This document shows, piece by piece, positions 41,338 to 49,468 of a stretch of 64,000 nucleotides of DNA. The DNA is from Burkholderia arboris (GTDB lineage Bacteria > Pseudomonadota > Gammaproteobacteria > Burkholderiales > Burkholderiaceae): assembly GCF_902499125.1 (NCBI RefSeq), contig NZ_CABVPX010000005.1, positions 1-64,000 on the forward strand, given 5' to 3'. The translations under genes were made by a program, and so were the position numbers. The first letter of the stretch is position 1. The number at the start of each line of letters is the position of its first letter. The notes below the pieces were generated by a model. That model made no database searches, had not been told where the DNA came from, and was given only the letters and a program-made list of their open reading frames with translations.

Positions 41338-42282
41338 TCACGTGGCGTGGTCTGCTTCTGGTAGGGTTCTTCTAAGCGACTCAACGGCTTCTTGGATGAT
41401 TCTAATTTGAATGGCTTCGGTTTTGGATGGTTCTCTTTTGGGATTGATATTGAGTATGTATTTTTTTGCAAAAAATGCAAGGGTACCATCTTCTATGGCA
41501 AATATGCTTTGTAAGAAGCAAATAATTATTGGAGTTTTAATTCCGTCTAATTTCCACTGATCGCCGTATTTGTTTACTTGTGAGTGAAATACATCGAAAA
41601 GCCATTTGTCTGCAGCATGTCTGAAGTGGTCAGGGGTCTCGAAGTATGGATGTTCGGTGAAGGGGCTGCTTGGGGTAACATCGAGAGCTATCACGCCTGG
41701 CAATCCAGATTTTTCTATTTGATTGCGTGCCTTTTTGATGTGTTGTTGTAAATTTTCTACTCTAAAGCGTTTGGCCGCCACGCCGAATTCGATATTTTTA
41801 TAATTGCATATTACATCAGGTTCGTCGTATCTGATGCTGCATCCGGCTGCGTTAAATCGAGCGCCTACATAATATTCAAAAAGCTTGTCGCGACCTGCTG
41901 AATTGATGTTGTTGATTGGATTAATTGGGTCTTTGAAAAACGCTACTCTTATATCTCTGGGGAGTTTTTGATATTTTTTGTGAGTGGATAGTACGGCCCA
42001 TATCATTGATAGATCAATGGCGGATCTTGTGAATGACTGAAATGATTCCTCGGTCGGGATGGATGTTGTATTGAGAAATTCTTGCATTATTGTGCGTTGC
42101 GTGCTGTATCTTGCGTTTTTCTGAGGTTCTATTCCTCGTTGCTGCAAAAAATCGTCAATTTTTTCATAATTTTTGATTATTACTCTTACGTCGCTCTCGT
42201 TGTATGCTGTTGCCCATGACCGATAAAGTGGATGGGTGGCTGGTAAGTTGTTGGTCCGGGATATGAAATTTGATGTTGACAT
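41338..42282 (-). CDS. PD-(D/E)xK-like protein, candidate defence effector
   Basis: 314 residues. Residues about 130-225 resemble the restriction-endonuclease fold: LFEYYVGARFNAAGCSIRYDEPDVIC (helix Glu, then P-D), followed by IEFGVAAKRFR, where the usual E-x-K is A-x-K, then LQQHIKKARNQIEKSGLPGVIALDV, the typical helix and strand of this fold. No other domain is recognised. The gene is much richer in A+T than its neighbours and stands alone, opposite to adjacent genes, near attR. An abortive-infection or nuclease role is inferred; loss of the catalytic Glu would weaken it. Confidence 0.6.
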   Translation of the reverse strand: MSTSNFISRTNNLPATHPLYRSWATAYNESDVRVIIKNYEKIDDFLQQRGIEPQKNARYSTQRTIMQEFLNTTSIPTEESFQSFTRSAIDLSMIWAVLSTHKKYQKLPRDIRVAFFKDPINPINNINSAGRDKLFEYYVGARFNAAGCSIRYDEPDVICNYKNIEFGVAAKRFRVENLQQHIKKARNQIEKSGLPGVIALDVTPSSPFTEHPYFETPDHFRHAADKWLFDVFHSQVNKYGDQWKLDGIKTPIIICFLQSIFAIEDGTLAFFAKKYILNINPKREPSKTEAIQIRIIQEAVESLRRTLPEADHAT

Positions 42283-42829
42283 ATTTTATATAAATTTAGG
42301 GTTTAATGTTTCTTATTAAAATTCGACTGAGTCGAGGGTGTGTCTATATTTCTAGTATATAGCAGCGGACACAGGTCGTAACGTCTGGATAAAAATTGTC
42401 ATGATTGTGAGTCTGTGGCTGGACGATTAAGGGAAGTGGCTAACGATGGCGAGCTAAGTTGGAGGTGACCAGCTACCCCAGTCCCGTGTCCATAAGAAGA
42501 GTACGGATACGGGCAGGTTTATCTGGTGCGGATTTGCTACAGCAGGAAGTGTGAGCCTTGCTGGACAAGCCTTGCGCTTATCATTCCGTCCCCTGAACTA
42601 TAGGGTGAAATATTACCGCGGATGTTCGGGTTTATCAGTGGCCCATACGGAGGCTGCTCCACGAAAACACTAGGTCGGGGAGGCTTGCAGTGCATCTTCT
42701 ATGAGCTAACCTCTGTACGTAGAGCCGCATCAAAAATACGGGAGTAAACGGAATCAGGTGAGCTTCGAGTCACTGTCCAACGCCCAGACATCTACTGCAG
42801 TGGACCTGGAACCAATGAGGAGAAGAACT
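42283..42829. other. A+T-rich then mixed intergenic region
   Basis: 547 bp without a gene I can support. The first 100 bp, upstream of the nuclease-like gene, are very A+T-rich and contain the perfect palindrome TCGACTGAGTCGA (42323-42335), probably its control site. The rest shows no clear promoter or RNA gene. Confidence 0.5.
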
Positions 42830-43432
42830 ATGGCTCACGTCTGCAATATGGGGGGAACCGTCTGGCCGAACGGCTTGCCGCCTGGCTGGTGCATGCAGGA
42901 CCCCATAAACGATGTTTCACTTTGGTACGACAAGCGATACTTCAAGCTCAAGAACGCTAGTGATAGGGCCATGCGTGCCACAGTCAAGCGAACGTTAACG
43001 AGCGGTCAGGTCCAGTCCGTGGATCTGGATGTGAACAATCACGACGCGACCGACTTGGTGGTGTGGCTGGCCGGCACGGATACGGGTTCAATTGAACTTG
43101 TGACTGCAGTCAAGTCGCCGGAAAGCGACACCCTGAAGGCATTAGATCACCTAGCAGTTGAGCAGGAGACGGGCGTCGACAATATTCCGCTTAGCTATGT
43201 GCGCAATCATTGGGGGGTGCCGGTCTACATCTCAATCGACATCTATCGCGATAACATGCCTCAGCCTGACTCGTGGGTCAGACATGTGCTCGACCCGAGG
43301 GCGAGGTTGCTGATCTATGCAGATTTCTCTGTTCCAACCTTCAAATGGCGAGCAGGCGTGCTTGAGCGAACTGACTTCTACCAGCCGTGGCCACCACAAC
43401 CCGCAATCAAAGTCAGCCCCGCCACGCCGTAG
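42830..43432 (+). CDS. Hypothetical protein next to attR
   Basis: 200 residues from ATG 42830, preceded by AGGAG at seven bases; a GTG at 42758 extends the frame. The sequence has many Trp and Tyr (GWCMQDPINDVSLWYDKRYF, then VVWLAGTDTGSIELVTAV, YVRNHWGVPVYISIDIYRDN) and looks like a beta-rich soluble domain. No signal peptide and no family recognised. It is the last prophage gene, oriented towards attR. Confidence 0.65.
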   Translation: MAHVCNMGGTVWPNGLPPGWCMQDPINDVSLWYDKRYFKLKNASDRAMRATVKRTLTSGQVQSVDLDVNNHDATDLVVWLAGTDTGSIELVTAVKSPESDTLKALDHLAVEQETGVDNIPLSYVRNHWGVPVYISIDIYRDNMPQPDSWVRHVLDPRARLLIYADFSVPTFKWRAGVLERTDFYQPWPPQPAIKVSPATP

Positions 43433-43596
43433 TTGAAGGAGTGTCGGCGAGAGGTGCGGGCCCTACTGCTGCATCCGGGATCGAGGGGCCGCGTGAGCGG
43501 ACGTGTTCAATTGCGGCCATATCCGGGTGGCCACCGTCAGGTGGCTGAATTGAATGGTTAATATCGTTAAGGTATTGATACTTATATATTTATGAT

Positions 43597-43643
43597 GGCC
43601 TGCAAAGCCGTTTAGGCCGGTTCGACTCCGGCTCGCGCCTCCA
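43597..43643 (+). repeat. attR core (47-bp direct repeat)
   Basis: Perfect copy of 324-370. It is the displaced original 3' half of the tRNA-Cys gene. Confidence 0.96.
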
Positions 43644-43653
43644 GCAAGAAAAG

Positions 43654-43684
43654 AAAAGCCCCGCTTCGGCGGGGCTTTTCTTTT
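43654..43684 (+). terminator. Original host tRNA-Cys terminator
   Basis: Perfect 11-bp stem AAAAGCCCCGC / GCGGGGCTTTT with a TTCG tetraloop, followed by a T run. Before integration it lay just after the tRNA gene. Confidence 0.9.
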
Positions 43685-43921
43685 TTCTGCGTACGTTGCG
43701 GAGAGGGGCCGGCGGGCACATGCGGTAGCCTTGCACGATGCCCGGGCTTTCGAAGCCTGCCCGAGACGTCGAGGTGATCGATGACGTACCACCATCTCCC
43801 GTACTTCGCGATGTTTTGCTGGATTGGCGGCGTCAAGCCGCATATATCCGCGACCCACGATCGAAAGGGCGGGCGAGCGTTGCCGGGGGAATCGCAATGA
43901 ATTTCCCGGGAACTCGCAACG

Positions 43922-44246
43922 AGGGAAACGCGGCTGTCTGATTGCGTTGAAATCGCGATGCTGCTGCATCAGCCCGGATATGAAGCGACGCTCGCGCTGA
44001 ATCACGAAAAGCTGCACGCGTTGGCCGGCAGTCCATGCGACCGGATTTACGTGGCGACCGTGGATGACGAGTTCGTCGGCGGCATCAGCCTGCCCATCCT
44101 CCCGCTCTTTCATGCGAACGGTAATCTCGGGCGCATCACGAGCATGGTCGCCGACGCGCGCTGCAGAGGAGGCGGGATCGGCGGTGCGCTGACGGCGGCT
44201 GCGGAACGCTGGTTCGAGAATGGCGGATGCGTTCGTAGCGTACTGA
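43922..44246 (+). pseudogene. GNAT acetyltransferase remnant
   Basis: The open frame has RLSDCVEIAMLLHQPGYEATL, then RITSMVADARCRGGGIGGALTAAAERWFENGGC, which is the acetyl-CoA-binding part of a GNAT enzyme (R-x-x-G-x-G/A pattern). No start codon lies where the family begins, and after GGC the sequence runs into a terminator (SKKARFVRALF), so the C-terminal third is missing. The remnant is host DNA adjacent to attR. A short functional protein from ATG 43958 is less likely. Confidence 0.6.
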
Positions 44247-44250
44247 GCAA

Positions 44251-44277
44251 AAAAGCCCGCTTTGTGCGGGCCCTTTT
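44251..44277. terminator. Bidirectional terminator in the GNAT remnant
   Basis: AAAAGCCCGC TTTGT GCGGGC followed by CCTTTTT. It also lies downstream of the leftward GNAT gene. Confidence 0.75.
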
Positions 44278-44342
44278 TCGACGCACGCGGCTCGAATGAC
44301 GTGTCGGCCACATGGTGTCTCAGATGTCGTGGCGACGCCTGA

Positions 44343-44891
44343 TCAACCATCCACCGGCTGCGCCGGCGTCTCGAGCTTCAGCTGATAGAACGCCGCATCG
44401 AGCCAGCGGCCGAACTTGAATCCCGCCTCCGTGATCGTGCCCGAGTGCACGAATCCCAGCTTCGTATGCAGCGCGATGCTTCCGGTATTGGTCGCATCGA
44501 TGCAGCCCACCAGCACGTGCACCTGCGCTTCGCGCGCACGCCGGACCACTTCGCGCAGCAGCAGTTCGCCGAGCCCGCGGCCGCGCTGGTCGCCGCGCAC
44601 GTAGACGCTGTGTTCCACCGTGTACTTGTACGCGGGGAACGCGCGGAACGTGCCCCAGCTCGCGAAGCCGAGCAGCGTGCCCGATTCGTCGACGGCGCCG
44701 ATGACCGGAAACCCGCCCGCGCGCTTCGTCGCGAACCACGAGACCATCGCTTCCGGCGGGCGAGGCCGGTAGTCGTACAGCGCGGTCGAGTTCGCGATCG
44801 CGTCGTTCAGGATCTCGAGGATGGCCGCTGCATGCTCGGCCTCGCTGCAATCGATCAGGCGCACGTCGTCGCGCTGTTTCGGGGAATTCAT
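44343..44891 (-). CDS. GNAT acetyltransferase, phosphinothricin-resistance type
   Basis: 182 residues. IANSTALYDYRPRPPEAMVSWF, GFASWGTFRAFPAYKYTVEHSVYV and GDQRGRGLGELLLREVV, the last giving R-G-x-G-x-x-L at the acetyl-CoA loop, match the Pat/YncA family, which acetylates amino groups of Met analogues or phosphinothricin. It lies downstream of an XRE-cupin regulator on the same strand, a common pairing, so that gene probably controls it. Confidence 0.88.
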   Translation of the reverse strand: MNSPKQRDDVRLIDCSEAEHAAAILEILNDAIANSTALYDYRPRPPEAMVSWFATKRAGGFPVIGAVDESGTLLGFASWGTFRAFPAYKYTVEHSVYVRGDQRGRGLGELLLREVVRRAREAQVHVLVGCIDATNTGSIALHTKLGFVHSGTITEAGFKFGRWLDAAFYQLKLETPAQPVDG

Positions 44892-44941
44892 ACGGGCTCC
44901 TTCCTGTTGGCTCTAAACCGATTGCGCACACGCGGTGCGCA

Positions 44942-45565
44942 TCACGCGCTCCGCACGCCGGCGGCGGCGGATGCATCGCAGATCACGACGACATAGCGCG
45001 CGGCATGCGACGACGGGTTGCTGAAGATCAGCGGCTGGTCGAGCCGCATGGCCAGACAGTCGCCTTCGTGAAGTTCGTGAAGCGCATCGCCGAACGTGAC
45101 GTCGACGCGGCCGCTGATGATCCATACCTGCTGGTGCAGCGCGCTTTCGCGCCCGCCACTGTCGTATGCGACGCGCGCGCCGGGCGGGAAATCGACCTCG
45201 ACGAGCTGAATCGGCGACGGCCAGCCGGCCGGAGAGAGGTTGCGCCGCACATAGCCGGACGCCGGATCGCGCCATTCGGCCTGCTGCGCGCGCCGGGCCA
45301 GCGGCTGCGCGGGCGCGTCGTCCTGGTCGCCGCCGAACAGCCCGGCCAGCGAGACGCCGAGGCCGGCCGCGAGCTTGTCGAGCACGACGGCTGTCGGGCT
45401 GGCCGACGCGCGTTCGATGAGCGAGATCATCGAACGGCTGACGCCGGAGCGCGCGGCCAGCGCATCGAGCGTGTAGCCTCGAACGGTGCGCAGGTCGCGC
45501 ACGCGTCGGGCAATGCGCTCGTTGATGCCGGTGTCGTCGGCCGTGGTGATCGCTGTTTCTTTCAT
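44942..45565 (-). CDS. XRE-family regulator with cupin domain
   Basis: 207 residues from ATG 45565; longer starts are possible. The N-terminal HTH is VRDLRTVRGYTLDALAARSGVSRSMISLIERASASP. The C-terminal half is a cupin (VEVDFPPGARVAYDSGG, QQVWIISGRVDVTFGD, LHEGDCLAMRLDQP). These proteins repress or sense small metabolites. It precedes the GNAT gene by about 50 bp in the same direction. Confidence 0.9.
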   Translation of the reverse strand: MKETAITTADDTGINERIARRVRDLRTVRGYTLDALAARSGVSRSMISLIERASASPTAVVLDKLAAGLGVSLAGLFGGDQDDAPAQPLARRAQQAEWRDPASGYVRRNLSPAGWPSPIQLVEVDFPPGARVAYDSGGRESALHQQVWIISGRVDVTFGDALHELHEGDCLAMRLDQPLIFSNPSSHAARYVVVICDASAAAGVRSA

Positions 45566-45677
45566 GATGGATTTATTTTCCAGCAAACTGGAATCCGATG
45601 TCAACGGCATTTGCCGCGACCGGCGAAGGGGGGCGGAAATCGGACGGCTTGCCCGGCAGGCGTACGCAGCGTAATAT

Positions 45678-45697
45678 ACGAAACAGCTACGTTTCGT
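45678..45697. promoter_or_regulatory. Operator palindrome upstream of parD-like gene
   Basis: ACGAAAC-N6-GTTTCGT, 15 bp before the ATG at 45712. It lies where an autoregulatory ParD-type protein would bind. Confidence 0.6.
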
Positions 45698-45711
45698 TTA
45701 ATTGGGGATAT

Positions 45712-45948
45712 ATGGGCATCATCAAGATTTCCGAGCACATGCATGAACGGCTGCGCTCGACGAGCACGGCGCTGAGCCGTTCGATCAACGCGCAGGCCGA
45801 GCACTGGCTGCGTGTCGGAATGCTGGCGGAACTCAACCCGGCGCTGTCCTACGGCGACATCTGCAAGATGCTGATCGAGGCCGAAGCGCGGGGCGGTGAC
45901 GTGGGACCGGCTGAACCGGTCGCGCAGCACATCGAGCAGGTGGCGTAA
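45712..45948 (+). CDS. ParD-like antitoxin-family protein
   Basis: 78 residues from ATG 45712. The pattern GIIKISEHMHERLRSTSTALSRSINAQAEHWLRVG is the ribbon-helix-helix of the ParD_like family, dimeric DNA-binding proteins. No RelE/ParE toxin follows. Instead the next gene is methionine aminopeptidase, overlapping as TAATG, so the two are co-translated. A palindrome upstream suggests autoregulation. Confidence 0.85.
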   Translation: MGIIKISEHMHERLRSTSTALSRSINAQAEHWLRVGMLAELNPALSYGDICKMLIEAEARGGDVGPAEPVAQHIEQVA

Positions 45949-46754
45949 TGGCGAAGCGAGAAATTCCGATCCGCGGCGCCGCGGAAATCGCCAAGTCGCG
46001 CGAAGCCGCGAAGCTCGCGTCGCAGGTGCTGACGATGATCACCGAGCACGTGAAGCCGGGCGTCACGACCGACGAGCTGGACGCGCGCTGCCGTGAATAC
46101 ATCGTCGACGAACTCGGCGCGATTCCGGCGAACATCGGGTATCACGGCTATCCGAAGACACTGTGCACGTCGGTCAACCACGTGGTCTGTCACGGCATTC
46201 CGACGTCGCGGCCGATGCGCGACGGCGACATCGTGAACCTCGACATCGCGGTGATCAAGGACGGCTGGTTCGGCGATACGAGCCGCATGTATTTCGTCGG
46301 CGAGCCGAACGAACTCGCGCGGCGGCTCGTCGCGGCGACCTACGAGGCGATGCACGCGGGCATCCGCGCGGTGCGTCCGGGCGCGACACTGGGCGATGTC
46401 GGCTACGCGATCCAGCAGGTCGCGCATCGCGAAGGGTTCAGCGTGGTGCGCGAGTACTGCGGGCACGGCATTGGCGACGTCTATCACGACGAGCCGCAGG
46501 TGCTGCACTACGGCCGCCCGGGCACCGGCGTGCCGCTGCGGCCGGGGATGATCTTCACGATCGAGCCGATGCTCAATGCGGGCAAGCGCGACACGCGCGT
46601 GCTGGGCGACGGCTGGACGGTCGTCACGAAGGACCATTCGCTGTCCGCGCAATGGGAGCACATGGTCGTGGTGACGGAAACGGGCTTCGAGGTGCTGACC
46701 GAGGATGCGAAGCCGCAGGCGTTCGCGGCGCTTTCAGGCACGCACGCGGCCTGA
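45948..46754 (+). CDS. map: Methionine aminopeptidase, type I
   Basis: 268 residues. The five metal ligands are seen: Asp in NLDIAVIKDGWFGDTSRMYF (two Asp), His in YCGHGIG, Glu in FTIEPML and Glu in QWEHMV. It removes the starting Met from new proteins. It overlaps the ParD-like gene by one base and is followed by a strong terminator. It could be a second, regulated copy besides a ribosomal-operon map, but only this one is in the window. Confidence 0.95.
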   Translation: MAKREIPIRGAAEIAKSREAAKLASQVLTMITEHVKPGVTTDELDARCREYIVDELGAIPANIGYHGYPKTLCTSVNHVVCHGIPTSRPMRDGDIVNLDIAVIKDGWFGDTSRMYFVGEPNELARRLVAATYEAMHAGIRAVRPGATLGDVGYAIQQVAHREGFSVVREYCGHGIGDVYHDEPQVLHYGRPGTGVPLRPGMIFTIEPMLNAGKRDTRVLGDGWTVVTKDHSLSAQWEHMVVVTETGFEVLTEDAKPQAFAALSGTHAA

Positions 46755-46766
46755 CGGCGCAGCGCT

Positions 46767-46801
46767 GCAACGAAACGGGCCCCTTCGAGGGGCCCGTTTC
46801 G
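46767..46801. terminator. Bidirectional terminator after map
   Basis: Perfect 16-bp stem AACGAAACGGGCCCCT / AGGGGCCCGTTTCGTT with TCG loop, between convergent genes. Confidence 0.9.
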
Positions 46802-46845
46802 TTTGAGGTTGCGCAGCATCCCGCCGCGCGACGCGTAACGGCCGT

Positions 46846-47349
46846 TCAGCCGCGCGCCTTCTGCCACGCGTGTTCGACGAACACGCGGCACAGCGCTTCC
46901 ATCCCTTTGCGGTCCTCGTCGTCGAAGCGCGCGGCGACCGGGCTGTCGACATCCCACACGCCGATCAGCGTGCCGTCGCCGGCCACCAGCGGTACGACGA
47001 TTTCCGATTCCGATGCCGCGTCGCATGCGATGTGGCCCGGGAAATCGTGCACGTCGCGCACGACCTGCGTCTCGCGCGTCTGCGCGGCCGTGCCGCACAC
47101 GCCCTTGCCGAGCGCGATCCGCACGCACGCGGGCTTGCCCTGGAACGGCCCGACCACGAGTTCGGTGCCGTCGAAGAAGTAGAAGCCGGCCCAGTTGAGG
47201 CGATCGAGCGAGTGATAGACGAGCGCGGAGAAATTCGCGGCGTTTGCCGTCAGGTCGCGTTCGGACTCGACGAGGGCGCGTGCCTGCTCGACGAGCGTCG
47301 CGTATTGATCGGCCTTGGAGGCGTTGGGGTCGTTGGACAGCGTGAACAT
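46846..47349 (-). CDS. Free methionine-(R)-sulfoxide reductase (GAF)
   Basis: 167 residues from ATG 47349. A GAF domain with the three cysteines of the fRMsr family: GKPACVRI, GKGVCGTA and GHIACDAASESEIVVPL, plus LNWAGFYFFDG. It reduces free Met-R-sulfoxide using thioredoxin. Convergent with map. Confidence 0.9.
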   Translation of the reverse strand: MFTLSNDPNASKADQYATLVEQARALVESERDLTANAANFSALVYHSLDRLNWAGFYFFDGTELVVGPFQGKPACVRIALGKGVCGTAAQTRETQVVRDVHDFPGHIACDAASESEIVVPLVAGDGTLIGVWDVDSPVAARFDDEDRKGMEALCRVFVEHAWQKARG

Positions 47350-47428
47350 GACGGGAAAGCGATCAGGGTTGTGAAAATGCGCGTGGCGCGTACCGCAGTC
47401 TACGGCACGCGCGCGCGGCCTGCAGCGC

Positions 47429-48346
47429 TCAGTCGGGGTCGAGTTCGGCAAACCGCTCCGCCAGGAAGTCGAGCAGCGCGCGCACCGCGGGCAGCAGCCC
47501 CCGGCGCGACGCGAACACCGCATGCACGATCTCGCGACGTGGTGCCCAATCCGGCAACACCGTGACCAGTTCGCCGCGTGCGACCTCGTCGCGGACCATC
47601 ATCGTCGGCAACTGCACGACGCCGACACCCGCGACGGCCGCCGCGCGCAACGCGAGCATGCCGCCCGTCACGAAGCGCGGCTGGTGATGGATTTCCGCGT
47701 GCGCACCATCAGGCCCGCGCAGCCGCCATACGTGTGTGGACTGCGGCGCGCCGTGATCGAGGCTCGGCACGCGTGCGAGATCGGCGGGAACGGCTGGCGC
47801 GCCGTGCTCGCGCAGCAGCGCGGGGCTCGCGACGAGGCACTGGCCGCGTTCGGCGAGCACGCGCAGCGCGAGATCGCTGTCCTCGAGCGGCGGCGGGCGC
47901 ACGCGGATTGCAACGTCGATCCCTTCACCGACCACGTCGACGCGCCGGTTGGTCGCTTCGAGGTGGATCTCGACGCGCGGGCATGCGGCCATGAACGCGG
48001 CGATCATCGTGCCGACCAGCGAATCGAGCAGCACGATCGGGCAACTGACGCGCACGATGCCGCGCGGCTCCTCGTGCAGCAGCGCGATCGCCTCGTCGGC
48101 CGCATCGGCCTCGACGAGCATCGCGCGGCAATGTGCGTAGTACGTCTGGCCGACGTCGGTGACCGTGAAACGGCGCGTCGAACGCTGGATCAGCCGCATC
48201 CCGAGCCGGGCCTCGAGCAGCGCGATACGGCGGCTCAGCTTCGATTTCGGCATGTCGAGCGCACGCCCGGCCGGCGCGAAGCCGCCGTGTTCGACGACCT
48301 GCACGAAATAATAGAGATCGTTCAGATCCCGTGCTTTATCGTTCAT
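47429..48346 (-). CDS. LysR-family regulator, divergent from pirin
   Basis: 305 residues. N-terminal winged HTH (LYYFVQVVEHGGFAPAGRALDMPKSKLSRRIALLEARLG) and a C-terminal effector-binding domain (RVSCPIVLLDSLVG, RVDVVGEGIDVAIRV). Divergent to a pirin gene with 111 bp between the start codons. That arrangement is usual for LysR regulators that control the neighbour. Confidence 0.93.
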   Translation of the reverse strand: MNDKARDLNDLYYFVQVVEHGGFAPAGRALDMPKSKLSRRIALLEARLGMRLIQRSTRRFTVTDVGQTYYAHCRAMLVEADAADEAIALLHEEPRGIVRVSCPIVLLDSLVGTMIAAFMAACPRVEIHLEATNRRVDVVGEGIDVAIRVRPPPLEDSDLALRVLAERGQCLVASPALLREHGAPAVPADLARVPSLDHGAPQSTHVWRLRGPDGAHAEIHHQPRFVTGGMLALRAAAVAGVGVVQLPTMMVRDEVARGELVTVLPDWAPRREIVHAVFASRRGLLPAVRALLDFLAERFAELDPD

Positions 48347-48420
48347 GAAATAGAACGCTGAGTGCGATTTCGGCAGTCTACCGGATCGATCGTTCCACCT
48401 CTATATTGCTACTCATGGAT

Positions 48421-48438
48421 GCGAAACACGTGTTTCGC
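48421..48438. promoter_or_regulatory. Perfect 18-bp palindrome upstream of pirin
   Basis: GCGAAACACGTGTTTCGC, 20 bp before the pirin ATG. The arms recall the GAAAC/GTTTC arms near 45678. Likely an operator. Confidence 0.65.
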
Positions 48439-48457
48439 CGCAATTTGGAGAAGGGCA

Positions 48458-49324
48458 ATGAAGAAGATCCAGGGTGTGTACAGTGCGCCGCGCGGCCATT
48501 GGGTCGGCGACGGTTTCCCGGTGCGTTCGATGTTCAGCTACCAGTCTCACGGCACGCACCTGAGCCCGTTCCTGCTGCTCGACTACGCCGGCCCCGCGAC
48601 GTTCGAGCCGGCGACGGCACCGCGCGGAGTCGGCCAGCATCCGCACCGCGGGTTCGAAACGGTGACGATCGTCTATGACGGCGAAGTCGCGCACCGCGAC
48701 TCGACCGGCGCGGGCGGCGTGATCGGCCCGGGCGACGTGCAGTGGATGACGGCCGCGAGCGGGATCCTGCACGAGGAATTCCACTCGGAGGCGTTCACGA
48801 AGCGCGGCGGTGCGCTCGAGATGGTGCAGCTGTGGGTGAACCTGCCCGCCGCGGACAAGATGGGCGCGCCCGGCTATCAGACGCTGCTGGACGCCGACAT
48901 CCCGGTGGTCGAACTGCCGGACGGCGCAGGGCGCGCGCGGATCATCGCCGGTGAACTCGACGGGCGGCGCGGCCCGGCCCGTACGCATACGCCGATCGAC
49001 GTGTGGGACGTGCGGCTCGTGGCAGGCGGCCATGCGCGGTTCCCGGTCGCCGAAGGGCGTACGCTCGCGGTGGTCGTGCTGAGCGGCACCGTGCAGGTGA
49101 ATGGCGAGACGGTCGCTCGCGAAGCGCAGTTCGTGCAACTCGGCCGCGACGGCAGCGACGTCGAGATCGAAGCGAACGGCGACGCGAAGCTGCTGATCCT
49201 GAGCGGCGAGCCGATCGACGAGCCCGTCGTTGGCTACGGTCCGTTCGTGATGAACTCGCAAGCGGAGATCCGCACCGCGATCGAGGACTTCAACGGCGGC
49301 CGCTTCGGCCAGATGCCGGCATGA
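48458..49324 (+). CDS. Pirin-family protein
   Basis: 288 residues from ATG 48458. VGQHPHRGFETVTIVYDGEVAHRDS holds the conserved HPHRGFET metal-binding motif, and GDVQWMTAASGILHEEF is the second cupin element. Some pirins are quercetin dioxygenases. Followed by a terminator at 49347. Confidence 0.95.
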   Translation: MKKIQGVYSAPRGHWVGDGFPVRSMFSYQSHGTHLSPFLLLDYAGPATFEPATAPRGVGQHPHRGFETVTIVYDGEVAHRDSTGAGGVIGPGDVQWMTAASGILHEEFHSEAFTKRGGALEMVQLWVNLPAADKMGAPGYQTLLDADIPVVELPDGAGRARIIAGELDGRRGPARTHTPIDVWDVRLVAGGHARFPVAEGRTLAVVVLSGTVQVNGETVAREAQFVQLGRDGSDVEIEANGDAKLLILSGEPIDEPVVGYGPFVMNSQAEIRTAIEDFNGGRFGQMPA

Positions 49325-49346
49325 CTGTCATGACGGCATGACGAAC

Positions 49347-49375
49347 AGGCCCCGCACCATGCGGGGCCTTTTTTT
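49347..49375 (+). terminator. Terminator after pirin
   Basis: AGGCCCCGC ACCAT GCGGGGCCT followed by TTTTTTT. Confidence 0.92.
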
Positions 49376-49468
49376 CGCGCGCGGGCAGGCGGTCGCGCGC
49401 GATGTGCGCTTCGAGGCATAATCGACGGTTGCCGCGCGCCGGCCGGCGCGCTTGAATCAGGACCGCAC

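Larger units (their letters stand above)
324..43643. mobile_element. Complete temperate myovirus prophage in tRNA-Cys
   Basis: About 43.3 kb bounded by a perfect 47-bp direct repeat. It begins with a tyrosine integrase and contains, in order, cargo, a leftward early operon, an immunity region, replication genes, a Q-like regulator, a lambda-type head, a P2-type contractile tail, lysis genes, an adenine methylase and a right-end cargo block. All structural modules appear open and full length, so the phage may be inducible; this is inferred from sequence only. The mix of lambda-like head and P2-like tail is the usual mosaicism of temperate phages. Confidence 0.95.
43433..43921. other. Right phage end, attR and flanking DNA
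   Basis: The phage end, attR and the host tRNA-Cys terminator, then about 240 bp of chromosomal DNA without a supported gene. Short open frames are present but lack features. Confidence 0.6.

Noticed and set aside
324..43643. Insertion sequences or transposase in the prophage
   Set aside because: No transposase-like protein and no terminal inverted repeats with target duplication were noticed; the element integrates by a tyrosine integrase, not by Mu-type transposition.
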